A stretch of 64,000 nt of DNA from Streptococcus cristatus ATCC 51100 (GTDB lineage Bacteria > Bacillota > Bacilli > Lactobacillales > Streptococcaceae), in NCBI RefSeq assembly GCF_011612585.1, contig NZ_CP050133.1, forward strand, positions 1,550,001-1,614,000, given 5' to 3'. The number at the start of each line of letters is the position of its first letter. The stretch's first letter is position 1. The notes under the pieces were generated by a model. That model ran no database searches. It worked only from the letters and a program-made list of their open reading frames with translations, and had not been told where the DNA came from. The translations under genes were made by a program, and so were the position numbers. Of this stretch, positions 1-10,170 are shown in pieces.

Positions 1-37
1 CTTAGTCCTGCGCGTCTGCCAATTCCGCCATCCCCGC
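1..37 (-). tRNA. tRNA-Leu, 5' half only (cut by window edge)
   Basis: Read on the minus strand from 37, the sequence begins GCGGGGATGGCGGAATTGGC, the typical 5' acceptor strand and D-arm of a bacterial leucine tRNA. It runs into an anticodon stem (CAGGA) and a loop in which the anticodon reads AAG, although the loop is cut at base 1. The 3' half lies outside the window, so the anticodon assignment is tentative. Confidence 0.8.
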
Positions 38-120
38 GATTGAGTACTTTACTAGTATAACAGGATAATCTCCCCTTGTCAACACCTTTTTTTCAAAACT
101 TTTAAAAAGTCTTTTCAAAA

Positions 121-158
121 ATAGAAATGAGACAGGCTTAAAAACAAAAGCCTATCTC
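121..158 (-). terminator. Intrinsic terminator of the rimP-rbfA operon
   Basis: An 11-bp stem (129-139 with 148-158, one G-T mismatch) has an 8-nt loop. On the minus strand it is followed by ATTTCTATTTTT. It lies 11 nt beyond the rbfA stop codon. Confidence 0.85.
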
Positions 159-168
159 ACTCTTTTCA

Positions 169-519
169 TTAATGTTTTTCCAAATTGCGCAACATCTGAT
201 CAATCTTATTACCGTACTCAATAGACTCATCTTTGACGAAAGTCAAATCTGGAATCTTATACATCTTGAGGTTTCGGCCCAGTTCACGCTTAATGGTGCC
301 GGTTGCCTTTTCCAAGCCCAGCTGTGCCTTTTGATTATCCGAAGCCAAGTCACTCATGATGCTATAGTAGACCTTGGCCATAGACAGATCGCCCAGCATT
401 TGGACATCGGTAATGGTCACACCTTGGACACGTGGATCACGGACCTTCTTTTGCAAAATCTCATTGACTTCGCGCTTGATTTCCATTCCTACACGGTCGG
501 TACGAAAATGATTTGCCAT
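169..519 (-). CDS. rbfA: Ribosome-binding factor A
   Basis: RbfA is a small KH-fold protein that binds the 30S precursor and is needed for maturation of the 16S rRNA 5' end and for cold adaptation. The 116-residue product has the family N-terminus ([21 protein letters not shown]), the conserved RDPRV...VTITDV stretch near residues 27-39 and the usual length. It is the last gene of the minus-strand rimP-nusA-ylxR-ylxQ-infB-rbfA operon. It is separated from infB by 328 bp that contain a mobile-type repeat (551-729). The upstream sequence GAAAGGAAATCCTATGG supplies a ribosome binding site. A terminator follows at 121-158. Confidence 0.95.
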   Translation of the reverse strand: MANHFRTDRVGMEIKREVNEILQKKVRDPRVQGVTITDVQMLGDLSMAKVYYSIMSDLASDNQKAQLGLEKATGTIKRELGRNLKMYKIPDLTFVKDESIEYGNKIDQMLRNLEKH

Positions 520-550
520 AGGATTTCCTTTCTAATTTTTCTTCTGCAAT

Positions 551-729
551 ATGAGGCTGGGACAAAAGTCCTAGCCTCTCAATTGTCTTTGGATTGTCGA
601 GCAAGACGCAGTGGTTGAGTGGGCTCTACTAGGCTGATTTCATCAGCTTTTACAGCCCTACTCAACTGTGCGGAGGTGGGACGACGAAATCGAATTCTAA
701 CGAATTACCGATTTCTGTCCCAGTCTCAT
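551..729. repeat. Type-1 180-bp intergenic repeat, copy A
   Basis: The element is bounded by near-perfect 14-bp terminal inverted repeats (ATGAGGCTGGGACA and TGTCCCAGTCTCAT). It contains an internal inverted repeat TTGAGT/ACTCAA flanking GGGCT/AGCCC and GCTGAT/ATCAGC. Near-identical copies lie at 38722-38902, 39261-39437 and, 5'-truncated, 63775-63927. It has no coding capacity and resembles a MITE. It sits inside the infB-rbfA interval of a co-transcribed operon, so the mRNA must carry its fold. The remaining 730-847 stretch shows no recognisable feature. Confidence 0.85.
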
Positions 730-847
730 ATGTTTAGTTTTAGTTGAATGAAATTCGCTCTAAGCTCTTTGCGAAAAAGGAACTTGGACTAGAAGTATCG
801 ACTTCCATCAAATATGCTTTTCACTGAGAGTTTTCGACGGATTTCTC

Positions 848-3649
848 TTACTTCTTAATTTCTTCCATGATGTAGGCTTCAATCGTATCATCCACTTGGA
901 TATCGTTGTAGCCATCAATCATGAGACCACCTTCGCGGCCGTTAGTGATTTCTTTGACATCATCCTTGAAGTGCTTCAAGCTAGCCAACTGACCATCGTA
1001 AATTACGACGCCGTCACGGATGACACGAACCTTGGAATCACGCGTAACTTTACCGTTGATAACCATGAATCCACCGATAGTACCAACCTTGGAAACCTTG
1101 AAAGTTTCGCGGATAAGGGCTTCCCCGATGATTTTTTCTTGGTATTCTGGGTCCAGCATTCCTTTCATGGCATCTTCCATTTCTTCGATAACCTTATAGA
1201 TAATGCTGTGAAGACGGATTTCTACATCATCAGCTTCTGCTTGCTGGCGAGCTTGCGGTGTAGGGCGAACGTTAAATCCAATGATAAAGGCATTTGAAGC
1301 TTCTGCCAAAGTTACATCGGATTCATTGATAGCACCAACTGCTGAGTGGACAATGGTAATCTTAACGCCTTCCACTTCAATCTTCTGCAAGGAAGCAGTC
1401 AAGGCTTCTACAGAACCTTGTACATCGGCTTTGATAATGACGTTAACAGACTTAACTTCACCGGCTTTGAGGGTATCAAAGAGATTTTCCAGACTGACAC
1501 GATGAGTAGCTTGACGTTGCTTGAGAAGGGCACGTTTAGCACGTTCTTCACCAGCTGCACGCGCAGCTTTTTCATCTTCATAGACGGCAAAGTGGTCACC
1601 TGCCATCGGAGTTTCATTCAAACCTGTGATAGAAACCGGCGTAGATGGACCTGCTACTTTGACACGACGGCCCAGGTCATTGGTCATAGCACGGACACGT
1701 CCGAAGGTATTTCCGACAACGATTGGATCTTGAACATTCAGCGTACCTTGTTGGACAAGAAGAGTTGCAACTGCACCTTTTCCTTTATCCAAACGGGCTT
1801 CGATAACAGTACCGATAGCACGAACAGTCGGATCTGCCTTGAGTTCTTGAATTTCTGCTACAAGCAGAACTGTTTCCAAAAGCTCATCGATGTTTTGGTT
1901 GAATTTCGCAGAGATTTCAACAAACTCAGAATCTCCACCCCAAGCAGTTGACATAACACCATGCTCAGCCAATTCACCAATTACGCGCTCAGGATTGGCA
2001 CCTGGCTTATCGATCTTGTTGATGGCCACAATAATTGGCACATTAGCGGCTTTAGAGTGGTTGATCGCTTCAATAGTCTGAGGCATAACACCGTCATCAG
2101 CTGCTACGACCAAGATGGTAATATCGGTAACAGAAGCACCACGCGCACGCATAGAAGTAAAGGCCGCGTGTCCAGGCGTATCCAAGAAAGTAATCTTCTT
2201 GCCATTTTCCTCAATCTGGTAGGCACCGATATGCTGAGTGATACCACCCGCTTCACCTGTCGCAACGCGAGAGTTACGTAGAGTATCCAAGAGGGTTGTT
2301 TTACCATGGTCAACGTGTCCCATGATAGTTACAACCGGCGGACGCTCTACCAATTCATCTGGATTGATATAGCCTTCTTCGACAAAGAAGCGCTCAATAT
2401 CAGCTGTATCCACTTCTACCTTCTTCTTAGCTTCGATACCGTAGTCCACCATGAGGAGCTCAATAGTATCACCGTCAAGAGATTGGTTTTGCGTTGCCAT
2501 CACGCCCATCATAAAGAGCTTCTTAACGATTTCAGCTGGCTCGCGCTTGATCCGTTTTGCGATTTCCGCAACGGTCATACCATCTGTGTATTCGAATTCG
2601 CTTGGCAACTCATGGAACTTGCGTTCTGTAACAGGTTTTGGAACCTGATTCTGGTTACCTTTTCCTTTTTTATTTTTCTTATTGTTATTCCAGTTACTGT
2701 TTCTTTGATTTCTCACTTGATTTTGACTATTTCGATTCTTTTGTTGTTTTCTTGGACCTTCTTCTTCGCGATCAAAATCATCGCGCTTCTTATCTGGTCG
2801 AGCTTGCTTTTTACGACGTGTATCTACTGCAGCTTGTGCTGGTGCAGGAGCAGCCGGTTGGACTGTTTCAGCCGGAGTAGCTTTAAATACTTCAGCAGTT
2901 GTTGTCTCTGCTTGGACTGGCTCTTTTCGTCTATTCTGGCGTTCCTGCGCTTCTTTAGCTGCTTGAGCCTGTTTAAAACGCTCCTCACTAGAACGGGCAT
3001 ACTCCGCATTTTGCTCTGCTTTCAGAGCTGCTGCCCGAGCCTTAAAGTCAATTTTTGGCCCTTGAGGCTGTTGGCGGTTCTGACCGTTAAATCCTTGATG
3101 ATTCTGACCATTCCGACGGCCATCTTGACCACGATTATCACGACGGTCATTGCGGCGCTCTTGGCGATCATTGTTGACCTTGCGGTCATGACGATCACGC
3201 TCATTACTTTCCTTCTGATCAGAATTTTGTGGTTTCCGATTTTGTTGCTGCTTACGACGCTCTGCTTGTTCCTTGGCACGCGCTTCACGCTCTGCCTTAA
3301 AATTTCGACTTTGTGGCCGAGCTGGAGCCGGTTTAGCAGGAGCTTCAGTTGTCACTGCTTCGGTAACTTTTGTCTCTTCTTTTTTAGCTGGAGCCACTTC
3401 CTTTTGGACTGAAGCAGCTGGTTTTTCAACTACTTTTTTTGGTGCGGGCTGAGAATTCACCTCTTTTTCCGGAAGAGGCTTAACAACTTCTTTAGTCGCG
3501 AAGCTAGCCTTGATGCGCTGGCTTGCTTCTTCTTCTACGCTGGAAGAATGGCTTTTGACTTCTAGGCCTAATTCCTTAGCCCAAGCTACTACCTCTTTAC
3601 TTTCCTTCCCCAATTCTTTTGCGATTTCGTACAATCTAATTCTAGACAA
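848..3649 (-). CDS. infB: Translation initiation factor IF-2
   Basis: IF-2 is the GTPase that delivers fMet-tRNA to the 30S subunit and drives subunit joining. The 933-residue protein opens with an IF2_N helical domain (about 1-50). A long charged, low-complexity linker rich in Gln, Asn, Arg and Lys (about 60-340) follows, then a second IF2_N-like domain. The G domain has GHVDHGKT (444-451), DTPGH (490-494) and NKID (544-547), and domains II-IV follow. The length is normal for streptococci. It lies 16 bp after ylxQ in the nusA operon. The many antisense ORFs over the linker are compositional shadows. Confidence 0.97.
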   Translation of the reverse strand: MSRIRLYEIAKELGKESKEVVAWAKELGLEVKSHSSSVEEEASQRIKASFATKEVVKPLPEKEVNSQPAPKKVVEKPAASVQKEVAPAKKEETKVTEAVTTEAPAKPAPARPQSRNFKAEREARAKEQAERRKQQQNRKPQNSDQKESNERDRHDRKVNNDRQERRNDRRDNRGQDGRRNGQNHQGFNGQNRQQPQGPKIDFKARAAALKAEQNAEYARSSEERFKQAQAAKEAQERQNRRKEPVQAETTTAEVFKATPAETVQPAAPAPAQAAVDTRRKKQARPDKKRDDFDREEEGPRKQQKNRNSQNQVRNQRNSNWNNNKKNKKGKGNQNQVPKPVTERKFHELPSEFEYTDGMTVAEIAKRIKREPAEIVKKLFMMGVMATQNQSLDGDTIELLMVDYGIEAKKKVEVDTADIERFFVEEGYINPDELVERPPVVTIMGHVDHGKTTLLDTLRNSRVATGEAGGITQHIGAYQIEENGKKITFLDTPGHAAFTSMRARGASVTDITILVVAADDGVMPQTIEAINHSKAANVPIIVAINKIDKPGANPERVIGELAEHGVMSTAWGGDSEFVEISAKFNQNIDELLETVLLVAEIQELKADPTVRAIGTVIEARLDKGKGAVATLLVQQGTLNVQDPIVVGNTFGRVRAMTNDLGRRVKVAGPSTPVSITGLNETPMAGDHFAVYEDEKAARAAGEERAKRALLKQRQATHRVSLENLFDTLKAGEVKSVNVIIKADVQGSVEALTASLQKIEVEGVKITIVHSAVGAINESDVTLAEASNAFIIGFNVRPTPQARQQAEADDVEIRLHSIIYKVIEEMEDAMKGMLDPEYQEKIIGEALIRETFKVSKVGTIGGFMVINGKVTRDSKVRVIRDGVVIYDGQLASLKHFKDDVKEITNGREGGLMIDGYNDIQVDDTIEAYIMEEIKK

Positions 3650-3665
3650 TTCTTGTCCTCCTCTT

Positions 3666-3965
3666 CTATTGCATAAGAGACCTCATTTTCTTTGTAAAAC
3701 CAGCATCTGTGATGGCGGCTACTTTACGAGCCTTGCCAATCGCAGTGCTTAATTCCAGTGTTGAAAACACGGTTGACACTTCTATCTTGTAATAATGGCT
3801 TTTATCAGTAATCTTTTTTGTCAGATTTGGTCCCGCATCTTCAGCTAGAAAGATCAGATGAACCTTTCCTTCTTGGATGGCTTTGATGACCAATTCTTCT
3901 CCTGAAATGACGCGGCCAGCCCGCTGGGCCAAACCCAGCAAGTTTGCTAGTTTTTCTTTATTCAA
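3666..3965 (-). CDS. ylxQ: YlxQ, L7Ae-family RNA-binding protein
   Basis: This is a small L7Ae/L30e-fold protein that, in related Firmicutes, is a K-turn RNA binder of unknown cellular role. The product ([17 protein letters not shown]..., 99 aa) carries the family signature [16 protein letters not shown] near the N-terminus and a GKARKVAAI segment near the C-terminus. The longer ORF reaching 4007 is probably not used. A TTG at 3965, overlapping the ylxR stop by 8 nt, gives the expected length and follows GAAGAGAGTTGGG as a weak ribosome binding site. Its place between ylxR and infB is the conserved one. Confidence 0.9.
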   Translation of the reverse strand: MNKEKLANLLGLAQRAGRVISGEELVIKAIQEGKVHLIFLAEDAGPNLTKKITDKSHYYKIEVSTVFSTLELSTAIGKARKVAAITDAGFTKKMRSLMQ

Positions 3966-4254
3966 GACCCAACTCTCTTCTCTTGACTTTGTGATCGACA
4001 TAGGCAATCAGCTCGTCGTAGAAGCTTTCTTCTACTTCCATACTGAAACTACGGTTAAAGACCCGTTTTTTCTTGGCCTGCTGAGCTTCTTCGTTATCTA
4101 GCTTGATATAAGCACCTCGCCCATTAGCCTTGCCTGTCGGATCAATGAAGACCTGACCTTCTTTATTCTTGACGATGCGCAACAGATCACGCTTGTCAAT
4201 CACTTCATTTGACACAACTGATTTTCTTAAAGGGATTTTTCTTGTTTTTGCCAT
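3958..4254 (-). CDS. ylxR: YlxR, DUF448 nucleic-acid-binding protein
   Basis: This 98-residue basic protein belongs to the YlxR/DUF448 family and is always found between nusA and infB in Firmicutes. The signature is visible: RKIPLRKSVVSN near the start, DLLRIVKNKEGQVFIDPTGK in the middle, then GRGAYIK. Members bind RNA, and a nucleoid-associated regulatory role and an RNase P link have been reported in Bacillus. It starts 11 bp after nusA ends and overlaps ylxQ by 8 nt, indicating coupled translation. Confidence 0.93.
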   Translation of the reverse strand: MAKTRKIPLRKSVVSNEVIDKRDLLRIVKNKEGQVFIDPTGKANGRGAYIKLDNEEAQQAKKKRVFNRSFSMEVEESFYDELIAYVDHKVKRRELGLE

Positions 4255-4265
4255 ATCTGCCTCCC

Positions 4266-5519
4266 TTATTCTGCGGCTACTGCTTCACTTTCTTCAAGTT
4301 CGATTTCAGTTGCCACTTCTGTATCACTCAGCTCTTCTGCTTCAAATCCTGCTGAAAGGGCATCGACTTCGGCTGGTACTTCTTCTGCTACGTAATCTTG
4401 GCCAAATCCACCAAGCTCGTTGGCTACTTCCATTGCTTCAAATTCGCTGGCTGACTTGATATCAATTCTAAAGCCAGTCAAATGAGCTGCCAAGCGAACG
4501 TTTTGACCACGACGACCGATAGCCAGAGAAAGTTTATTATCTGGCACAACAACCAAAGCTCGCTTATTGTCTTCAGCATGGAAAATAACTTGATCGACCT
4601 CAGCTGGAGCAATGGCATTGTAGATGTACTCTGCTGGATCGGCAACCCATTCGATGACATCGATATTTTCCTCAGTCGGAATCATACGGCCACTTTTGGC
4701 ATCATACTTGGCTGGGTGGAATTTGCTGGTAATCTTCTTGATATTGGCACCACCACGTCCGACGATGGTTCCGATAGCATCCACGTTTGGATTGTGGCTG
4801 CGAACCGCTACCTTGGTCCGATCGCCCGCTTCACGAGACACGCTCATGATTTCAACAGTTCCGTCGTAAACCTCAGGAATTTCCTGCTCCATCAAGCGCT
4901 TGATCATCTCTGGATGGCTACGGCTAACGAAGACATTGACACCACGCGGATTGTCTTCTACCTTGTAGACAAAAACTTCGATGCGGTCATGAGAGGCAAA
5001 GACCTCACCAGGAATCTGGTCTTGTTTAGATAATTGTGCTTCAATGGTTCCCAGATTGACATAGATAAAGCGATTATCAAAGCGCTCTACTGTTCCTGAC
5101 ATGATTTCATTTTCATGTTCTTTGTAGGTATTGTAAGTGATAGCACGGGTTTGCTTGCGCATCTTTTCCATGATGGTCTGCTTAGCAGATTGAGCTGCTA
5201 CGCGGCCAAATTCAGCTGGCGCTTCTTCAAACTTGATCTTGTCTCCTAGCTCATAGGCAGAGCTGATAGCCAAGGCATCCTTGAGGCTGATTTCCAAGCG
5301 GCTATCAAAGACCTCATCCACGACTTCACGGACAGTATAGACATGGAAATCACCTGTTTTTTCATTAAACTCAATGGCTGCGCTGTCTGCCTGACCGTAG
5401 CGACGACGATAAGCAGAGCGAAGGGATTCTGTCACTGCTTCGATAATATCTTCTTTTTTAATACCTTTGTCCTCTTCCAAAATACGGAAGGCCTCTAGCA
5501 TTTCTTTACTCATCTTCAT
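4266..5519 (-). CDS. nusA: Transcription termination/antitermination factor NusA
   Basis: NusA binds RNA polymerase and nascent RNA and modulates pausing, termination and rRNA antitermination. The 417-residue product has the NusA N-terminal domain (about 1-125), an S1 domain (about 130-200) and two KH domains (GRGGANIKKI and GRRGQNVRLA are the GxxG loops). An acidic C-terminal tail follows in place of the enterobacterial AR repeats. Two nearby starts exist: ATG at 5519 and ATG at 5513. The latter matches the usual streptococcal start (MSKEMLEAF). The only good Shine-Dalgarno lies beyond a hairpin (5523-5542), which must fold to bring it close. Confidence 0.95.
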   Translation of the reverse strand: MKMSKEMLEAFRILEEDKGIKKEDIIEAVTESLRSAYRRRYGQADSAAIEFNEKTGDFHVYTVREVVDEVFDSRLEISLKDALAISSAYELGDKIKFEEAPAEFGRVAAQSAKQTIMEKMRKQTRAITYNTYKEHENEIMSGTVERFDNRFIYVNLGTIEAQLSKQDQIPGEVFASHDRIEVFVYKVEDNPRGVNVFVSRSHPEMIKRLMEQEIPEVYDGTVEIMSVSREAGDRTKVAVRSHNPNVDAIGTIVGRGGANIKKITSKFHPAKYDAKSGRMIPTEENIDVIEWVADPAEYIYNAIAPAEVDQVIFHAEDNKRALVVVPDNKLSLAIGRRGQNVRLAAHLTGFRIDIKSASEFEAMEVANELGGFGQDYVAEEVPAEVDALSAGFEAEELSDTEVATEIELEESEAVAAE

Positions 5520-5522
5520 GTA

Positions 5523-5542
5523 ACTTTTGCTGAAGCAAAAGT
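5523..5542 (-). promoter_or_regulatory. Hairpin between nusA ribosome binding site and start
   Basis: ACTTTTGC / GCAAAAGT form a perfect 8-bp stem with a TTCA tetraloop on the minus strand. It lies exactly between GAAAGGAAT and TACATG. In linear form the AGGA core is 25 nt from the first ATG; with the hairpin folded the gap is 5 nt. There is no U-tract, so it is not a terminator. The effect on translation is inferred. Confidence 0.65.
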
Positions 5543-5576
5543 ATTCCTTTCTTCATTATATTATTGCGATTTTTCA

Positions 5577-6071
5577 CTAAAATTTAACGGCCAGTCTTGC
5601 TTTTGACACTAGATTATATGGAATTTCAACTTCTTTTTTGCGTGTTTTATCCATATATTCCATGAGCAAGACATCGTCTTCAAATCCAAGTAACGTTCCT
5701 TCGAAAACCTTATTTTTATCCAGTGCCTTATAAAGACTGACATGGATATAGCTTCCAACTGCAGCTGCCACAGCTTCCTTGGTCTTCAGCGGACGCTCCA
5801 AGCCTGGGCTAGTCACTTCCAGAAAATACTGGTCAGGAAAAGGATCGGGCTTGATAGAGTCCAACAGAGGACTGATAATATCAGTCAAATCTGCTGTATC
5901 ATTGACCGTAATCCCCTCGGGCTTGTCTACAAAAACACTGAGAACATAGTCACCGCCCATCTTGCCGTACTCAATATCTACTAATTCATAGGGGTCTTGG
6001 ATGGCTGGCTCAATGACTTCTCTTACTAATTCAACAATTGTTGCGATAAGACTGCACCTCCTCACAGACAA
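5577..6071 (-). CDS. rimP: Ribosome maturation factor RimP
   Basis: RimP is a 30S assembly factor, first gene of the nusA operon. The product has the family motifs [18 protein letters not shown], and [12 protein letters not shown], and a C-terminal SH3-like half ending [11 protein letters not shown]. The start is uncertain. Canonical codons in frame are TTG (6071) and GTG (6065), but the only strong Shine-Dalgarno (GAGGAGG) overlaps codons 3-5 of that reading. The homologous start region (IATIVELV) has no ATG, GTG or TTG at the right distance. ATC at 6047 is 9 nt after the Shine-Dalgarno. Confidence 0.9.
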   Translation of the reverse strand: MSVRRCSLIATIVELVREVIEPAIQDPYELVDIEYGKMGGDYVLSVFVDKPEGITVNDTADLTDIISPLLDSIKPDPFPDQYFLEVTSPGLERPLKTKEAVAAAVGSYIHVSLYKALDKNKVFEGTLLGFEDDVLLMEYMDKTRKKEVEIPYNLVSKARLAVKF

Positions 6072-6074
6072 GAG

Positions 6075-6098
6075 GCGAAGATACTTCCTCGCCTCTCT
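6075..6098. promoter_or_regulatory. Leader hairpin upstream of rimP
   Basis: GAGGCGA and TCGCCTC form a 7-bp stem with a 10-nt loop in the untranslated leader between the operon promoter and rimP. On the minus strand it is followed only by TTGTCTGTG, so it is weak as a terminator. A role in operon regulation is possible but not shown. Confidence 0.4.
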
Positions 6099-6116
6099 TT
6101 TATATTCACTAAAACG

Positions 6117-6145
6117 ATTATAGCATAGTCTGCCTTGAAAATCAA
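6117..6145 (-). promoter_or_regulatory. Promoter of rimP-nusA-infB-rbfA operon
   Basis: On the minus strand: TTGATT (6140-6145), a 17-nt spacer, then TATAAT (6117-6122) preceded by TGC, giving an extended -10. This is the strongest promoter match in the region and lies about 50 bp before rimP. Confidence 0.85.
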
Positions 6146-6211
6146 GGGATATACTTCTATTTCTCTACAAAGTCTAAAATAGACTAGATGGGATAACTGT
6201 AGCTAGGCGCC

Positions 6212-8089
6212 TTATTGATGGTCCGTCGATGCTGTTGTAGAGCTGCTAGAAGAGCTAGAGTGACTTTCACTCTCACTCGTGGTGCTGCTGGAAGGCGATG
6301 ACGACGATGAACGTTCGCTTGTACTAGAAGAACTTGTTACCGTACCGTCTGTCACGTAGAAAGTAATCTTGGTATTTGATTTCAATTTAATACCTTGACC
6401 AGCTGCTGGAGACTGGGATGTCACCAAATCAGCTTGACTGGACTCCACGGAGCGATCAATCACTCGCTCAATACGAGACGAAGCGATTCCCATCTCCATC
6501 AGATAGGACCGTGCATAGGCATACGAAACTTGGAGATGACCAAAGTCCGGCATTGGAACAGTAGTCACTGTTTTAGCAACTGTCAGAGTAATCTGTTTAT
6601 TGGACGTCACATCATAAGAAGAGCCTGCAGCTGGGGTTTGACTGATGACCACTCCTTCTTCAGCATCAGAACTTTCTTCTTCTACGATCTTGATCAGCTT
6701 CTCAGGAATATTGTAAGTGCTTTTCAGATCTTCAATCGCCTCTGAGGACTTCTTACCAACGTAATTTTCTACTGTAAAGGTTTTTGCTCCTTTGGAGACA
6801 ATCAAATCCACTTTACTGTTTTCACGGCGTTGACTATTAGCTGGTGGATCTGTCTTGATGATCTTACCTTCCGCCACTTTATCACTGTAGTCCTCCTTGA
6901 TTTCTCCTACCTCAAGACCCTTAGCAGTGATGGTCGAACGAGCTTCTGCTACTGTTTGTCCTGCTACATCTGGAACCGTAGTATTGGCAGGACTCTTGTA
7001 GATCAGAAAGAAGAAGGCCGCAAAAACTAAGAGAATAGCTAAGAACAGAACTTTGTATCTAGCTCTTAAATGACGTTTTTTCGGCTTTTTGACTGGAGCT
7101 TTTAAAACAGGGGCCTCTCTCTTCACATCAGCCGCAACTTTAGGAGCCACTGCTTCTGCGACAGGACTTGGAGCTGACTGAGGAACTGGAGGAACTTTTG
7201 GCAAAGTTTTAGTATCTGCCTTGGCCCCATCATCAAAGACCAGTTTCTTTTCATTTCGACGGTCATAAGATAAGCTACTGGACAAATCAACATACATCTC
7301 TGCAACGGATTGATAGCGATCGCTCAGCTTTTTAGCTGTTGCCTTAATGACCACATTTTCCAAGGCCTGAGGTACATTCGGATTTTCTGCGATGATTGAA
7401 GGCAGGGGCTTTTGGAAATGCTGCAAAGCAATCGTCACAGCACTATCTCCGTCATAAGGGATATGCCCTGTCAGCATCTCGTAGAAAATAATCCCCATGG
7501 CATAAATATCGCTCTGAACAGTGGCTTTGGAACCCCGTGCCTGCTCTGGCGAAAGATAATGCACCGACCCCAGCATCGAATTGGTCTGGGTCAGACTGGT
7601 CTCAGCGAAAGCCACGGCAATCCCAAAGTCTGTTACCTTAGCATCGCCATCTGGTGTCAAGAGGACATTTTGTGGTTTTAGATCACGGTGGACAATCCCA
7701 CGTGTATGCGCTAGGCGCATAGCCAGTAGGATTTGCCCCATGATTCTAACTGCTTCTTCGTTTGAAAGTGGAGAATTTTCTTTGATATAGCGCTTAAGGT
7801 CAAGCCCAGACACATATTCCATGGCCAGATATTGCTGACCATCTTCTTCTCCAATATCGGAAATCCGGACAATGTAAGGATGATCCAAGTCCGCCATTGC
7901 TTTGGCTTCTCTTTGGAAGCGGGCAACTGCAATAGGATCTGTCTGATAATTGGTTCTAAGAACCTTTACAGCAACCTCCTCACCATCAAGTATCAGATCT
8001 CGCGCCAGATAGACATCTGCCATGCCTCCACGGCCAATCTGTTTGATGATTTTATATCGCCCGGCAAAGATCTTGCCGATTTGAATCAT
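6212..8089 (-). CDS. stkP: Membrane Ser/Thr protein kinase with PASTA repeats (StkP/PknB)
   Basis: This eukaryotic-type kinase senses cell-wall material and controls septal growth. Residues 1-275 form the kinase domain with G-loop GRGGMADV (19-26), Lys42, HRD (134-136), DFG (154-156) and SPE (180-182). A basic, proline-rich juxtamembrane stretch leads to one membrane helix (about 346-364). Three PASTA domains follow (about 370-434, 437-505, 511-582), then a 40-residue Ser/Thr-rich tail. The pneumococcal protein has four PASTA domains, so this version is one shorter and gains the Ser tail. The start overlaps the phpP stop by 4 nt (ATGA), so kinase and phosphatase are coupled. Confidence 0.95.
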   Translation of the reverse strand: MIQIGKIFAGRYKIIKQIGRGGMADVYLARDLILDGEEVAVKVLRTNYQTDPIAVARFQREAKAMADLDHPYIVRISDIGEEDGQQYLAMEYVSGLDLKRYIKENSPLSNEEAVRIMGQILLAMRLAHTRGIVHRDLKPQNVLLTPDGDAKVTDFGIAVAFAETSLTQTNSMLGSVHYLSPEQARGSKATVQSDIYAMGIIFYEMLTGHIPYDGDSAVTIALQHFQKPLPSIIAENPNVPQALENVVIKATAKKLSDRYQSVAEMYVDLSSSLSYDRRNEKKLVFDDGAKADTKTLPKVPPVPQSAPSPVAEAVAPKVAADVKREAPVLKAPVKKPKKRHLRARYKVLFLAILLVFAAFFFLIYKSPANTTVPDVAGQTVAEARSTITAKGLEVGEIKEDYSDKVAEGKIIKTDPPANSQRRENSKVDLIVSKGAKTFTVENYVGKKSSEAIEDLKSTYNIPEKLIKIVEEESSDAEEGVVISQTPAAGSSYDVTSNKQITLTVAKTVTTVPMPDFGHLQVSYAYARSYLMEMGIASSRIERVIDRSVESSQADLVTSQSPAAGQGIKLKSNTKITFYVTDGTVTSSSSTSERSSSSSPSSSTTSESESHSSSSSSSTTASTDHQ

Positions 8090-8826
8090 TCCTGTTCCTC
8101 CTTGTCAAAACGAACCAGAGCAACTGTGATATTATCCAGCCCTCCAGCATTGTTGGCAAAGCGAATTAAGGTTTCAGTTTTTTCAGATAGGCTGATATCG
8201 CTAGTGACAATATCATAAATTTCGCTGTCTGAAATCATATTGGTCAGACCGTCACTGTTGAGCAGAAGGTAATCACCATCTTCTAACGTGATCATGCCGT
8301 AGTCAGGCTGCACTTCGTCTTTTTGACCGATAGACTGAGTGATAATATTTTTCTGCGGATGGCGTTCCGCCTCTTCTTGTGTAATCTGTCCAGCCTTGAG
8401 CAAAGCATTAACAAGTGAATGGTCACTAGTTAATTGGCTATATTCCTCACCGCGAATCAAGCCAATGCGAGAATCACCAATATGAGCATAGATAGCTTGA
8501 TTATCAATAATAGCCAAGGCTTCTAGCGTCGTGCCCATGCCCTTGTATTCTTCGTCCTGACCAAATTGGTGGATCCGCTGATTTTCTTGTTCCAAATGCT
8601 CTGCAAACCATTCACGGACTTGGTTCACTGAGTCAATCTGAGTATCAACCCATGCGGCACCCAGGTCTGTTACTGCCATTTCACTGGCAATGTTACCAGC
8701 TCTGTGACCACCCATACCATCAGCCAAGATAATCATAGTCTTGCCAGCCCGATTTACAAAAAGATTGGCATAATCCTGATTATTTGTCCGCTTTTGACCA
8801 ACATCTGTTAATATTGAAATTTCCAT
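8086..8826 (-). CDS. phpP: PP2C-type protein phosphatase (PhpP/Stp)
   Basis: This Mn-dependent Ser/Thr phosphatase is the partner of StkP and reverses its phosphorylations in the cytoplasm. At 246 residues it has the PP2C signatures: [11 protein letters not shown] near residue 8, the metal-binding ADGMGGH near 35-41, GDSR near 118, and the terminal metal site [10 protein letters not shown]. It follows rsmB by 18 nt and overlaps stkP by 4 nt, the conserved streptococcal order. Confidence 0.95.
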   Translation of the reverse strand: MEISILTDVGQKRTNNQDYANLFVNRAGKTMIILADGMGGHRAGNIASEMAVTDLGAAWVDTQIDSVNQVREWFAEHLEQENQRIHQFGQDEEYKGMGTTLEALAIIDNQAIYAHIGDSRIGLIRGEEYSQLTSDHSLVNALLKAGQITQEEAERHPQKNIITQSIGQKDEVQPDYGMITLEDGDYLLLNSDGLTNMISDSEIYDIVTSDISLSEKTETLIRFANNAGGLDNITVALVRFDKEEQE

Positions 8827-8844
8827 ACTGTCAGTTTCCTCCTC

Positions 8845-10170
8845 TTAGTCCGATATCTTCCTAAATTGACTGATAAAAAATCCATCGCTTCCGTATAATT
8901 CCGGCGTAATCAAAATACAACCGTCTTTCACGATATCTTCTCTTTCATGTTCTAGTCTAACTTGCTCAAAATTTGGGTGTCTTTCTAGAAATTTCTTGAC
9001 TACTTCAAAATTCTCTGCAGACACAATCGTGCAAGTACTATAAGTTATTATACCACCTTTACGTAGACTTTGACAAACGCTGTCTAGTATATCCAGCTGA
9101 ATTTTTTGTAAATTTTCAAAATCAGCGTTTTCTTTATTGTACTTAATGTCTGGCTTGCGGCGAATTAAGCCGATGCCAGAGCAAGGAGCGTCTACTAGGA
9201 TTTTATCAAATGCATTTGGTCCAAAAGTCTCAAACACCTTGGTCGCATCCAGCTTTTTAGTGGTGATTTTATCTGTCAAGCCTAGACGTTCTGCATTTTG
9301 ACGAATCAAGTTCAGCTTGTGATCGTAAAGATCTAAGGCTGTAATCTGGCCGCTTGTCAGATAGGAAGCCATGTGCACAGCTTTACCACCTGGCGCACTG
9401 CAGGCATCCAGAATCTGCTCATTCCCTTCAATATGCAAGGTTGGAGCAACCAGCTGACTAGACTCGTCTTGAATAGTGATCAAGCCTTTTTCAAAGAACT
9501 CATGACCAGCAAAATGACCTTGCTTCTTGACCAAGGCTGAAGGGGCCAAGAGCGAATCGTCCGCACTCAAAACTGCTTTAATTTCTTCCTTTCGAGCCAC
9601 ATCCGTCACTCGAATGCTGGCCTTGTTGCGCTCAAAGAGACTAGCAAAGATAGCTTCCGCGCGTTCCTCCCCGTATTCGTCAATCAACACCTTGACCAAC
9701 CAGACCGGCAGAGAATACTGGACTGAGTAGCGCTTGTTCTTGCGTTTGATAGTAGTTGGATCAGCTGCGCCTTCCCGCTCGATCTTCCGCAGGATTGCAT
9801 TGATATATTTTTCACTGCCACGCTTGCGTCCTTTTGCAATCTCAACAGCTTCACTGACAACAGCATGCTGGGGGATTTTATCCAGATAGAGCATCTGGTA
9901 GAGGCTGAGCTCAAGCAGGATATAAAGCCAAGCATCCAGCTTGTCTCTATCCTCCACCCAATGAGCTAGCTGCCATTCTAGAGTAATTTTGCGAGCGACC
10001 GTTCCATAGACCAGCTCCGTGACCAAGCTTTTATCAGCTGAACTGAGGCTACTTTGTTTCAGAGCCTTGTTGAGGGCAATATTGGAATAAGCTCCCTCTT
10101 CAAAGACTTCTTCTAGAATTTCAAGAGCAAGCTCTCGGGCTCTTTTTTGCTTACTTTCCAAATTCATCAC
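8845..10170 (-). CDS. rsmB: 16S rRNA m5C967 methyltransferase RsmB
   Basis: RsmB makes 5-methylcytosine at 16S position 967 using SAM. The 441-residue protein has an N-terminal NusB-like RNA-binding domain (about 5-130). A Rossmann methyltransferase domain follows, with [12 protein letters not shown] (SAM site), [15 protein letters not shown] (motif IV with one catalytic Cys) and YSTCT (motif VI, nucleophilic Cys). The start at 10170 overlaps the end of fmt by 20 nt; MNLESKQK, one codon in, is an equally good start. Confidence 0.93.
   Translation of the reverse strand: MMNLESKQKRARELALEILEEVFEEGAYSNIALNKALKQSSLSSADKSLVTELVYGTVARKITLEWQLAHWVEDRDKLDAWLYILLELSLYQMLYLDKIPQHAVVSEAVEIAKGRKRGSEKYINAILRKIEREGAADPTTIKRKNKRYSVQYSLPVWLVKVLIDEYGEERAEAIFASLFERNKASIRVTDVARKEEIKAVLSADDSLLAPSALVKKQGHFAGHEFFEKGLITIQDESSQLVAPTLHIEGNEQILDACSAPGGKAVHMASYLTSGQITALDLYDHKLNLIRQNAERLGLTDKITTKKLDATKVFETFGPNAFDKILVDAPCSGIGLIRRKPDIKYNKENADFENLQKIQLDILDSVCQSLRKGGIITYSTCTIVSAENFEVVKKFLERHPNFEQVRLEHEREDIVKDGCILITPELYGSDGFFISQFRKISD

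Noticed and set aside
2306..3412. Long plus-strand ORF (368 codons) antisense to infB
   Set aside because: It is a compositional shadow of the Gln/Asn/Arg-rich IF-2 linker, with no ribosome binding site and no protein-like pattern; infB on the other strand is certain.
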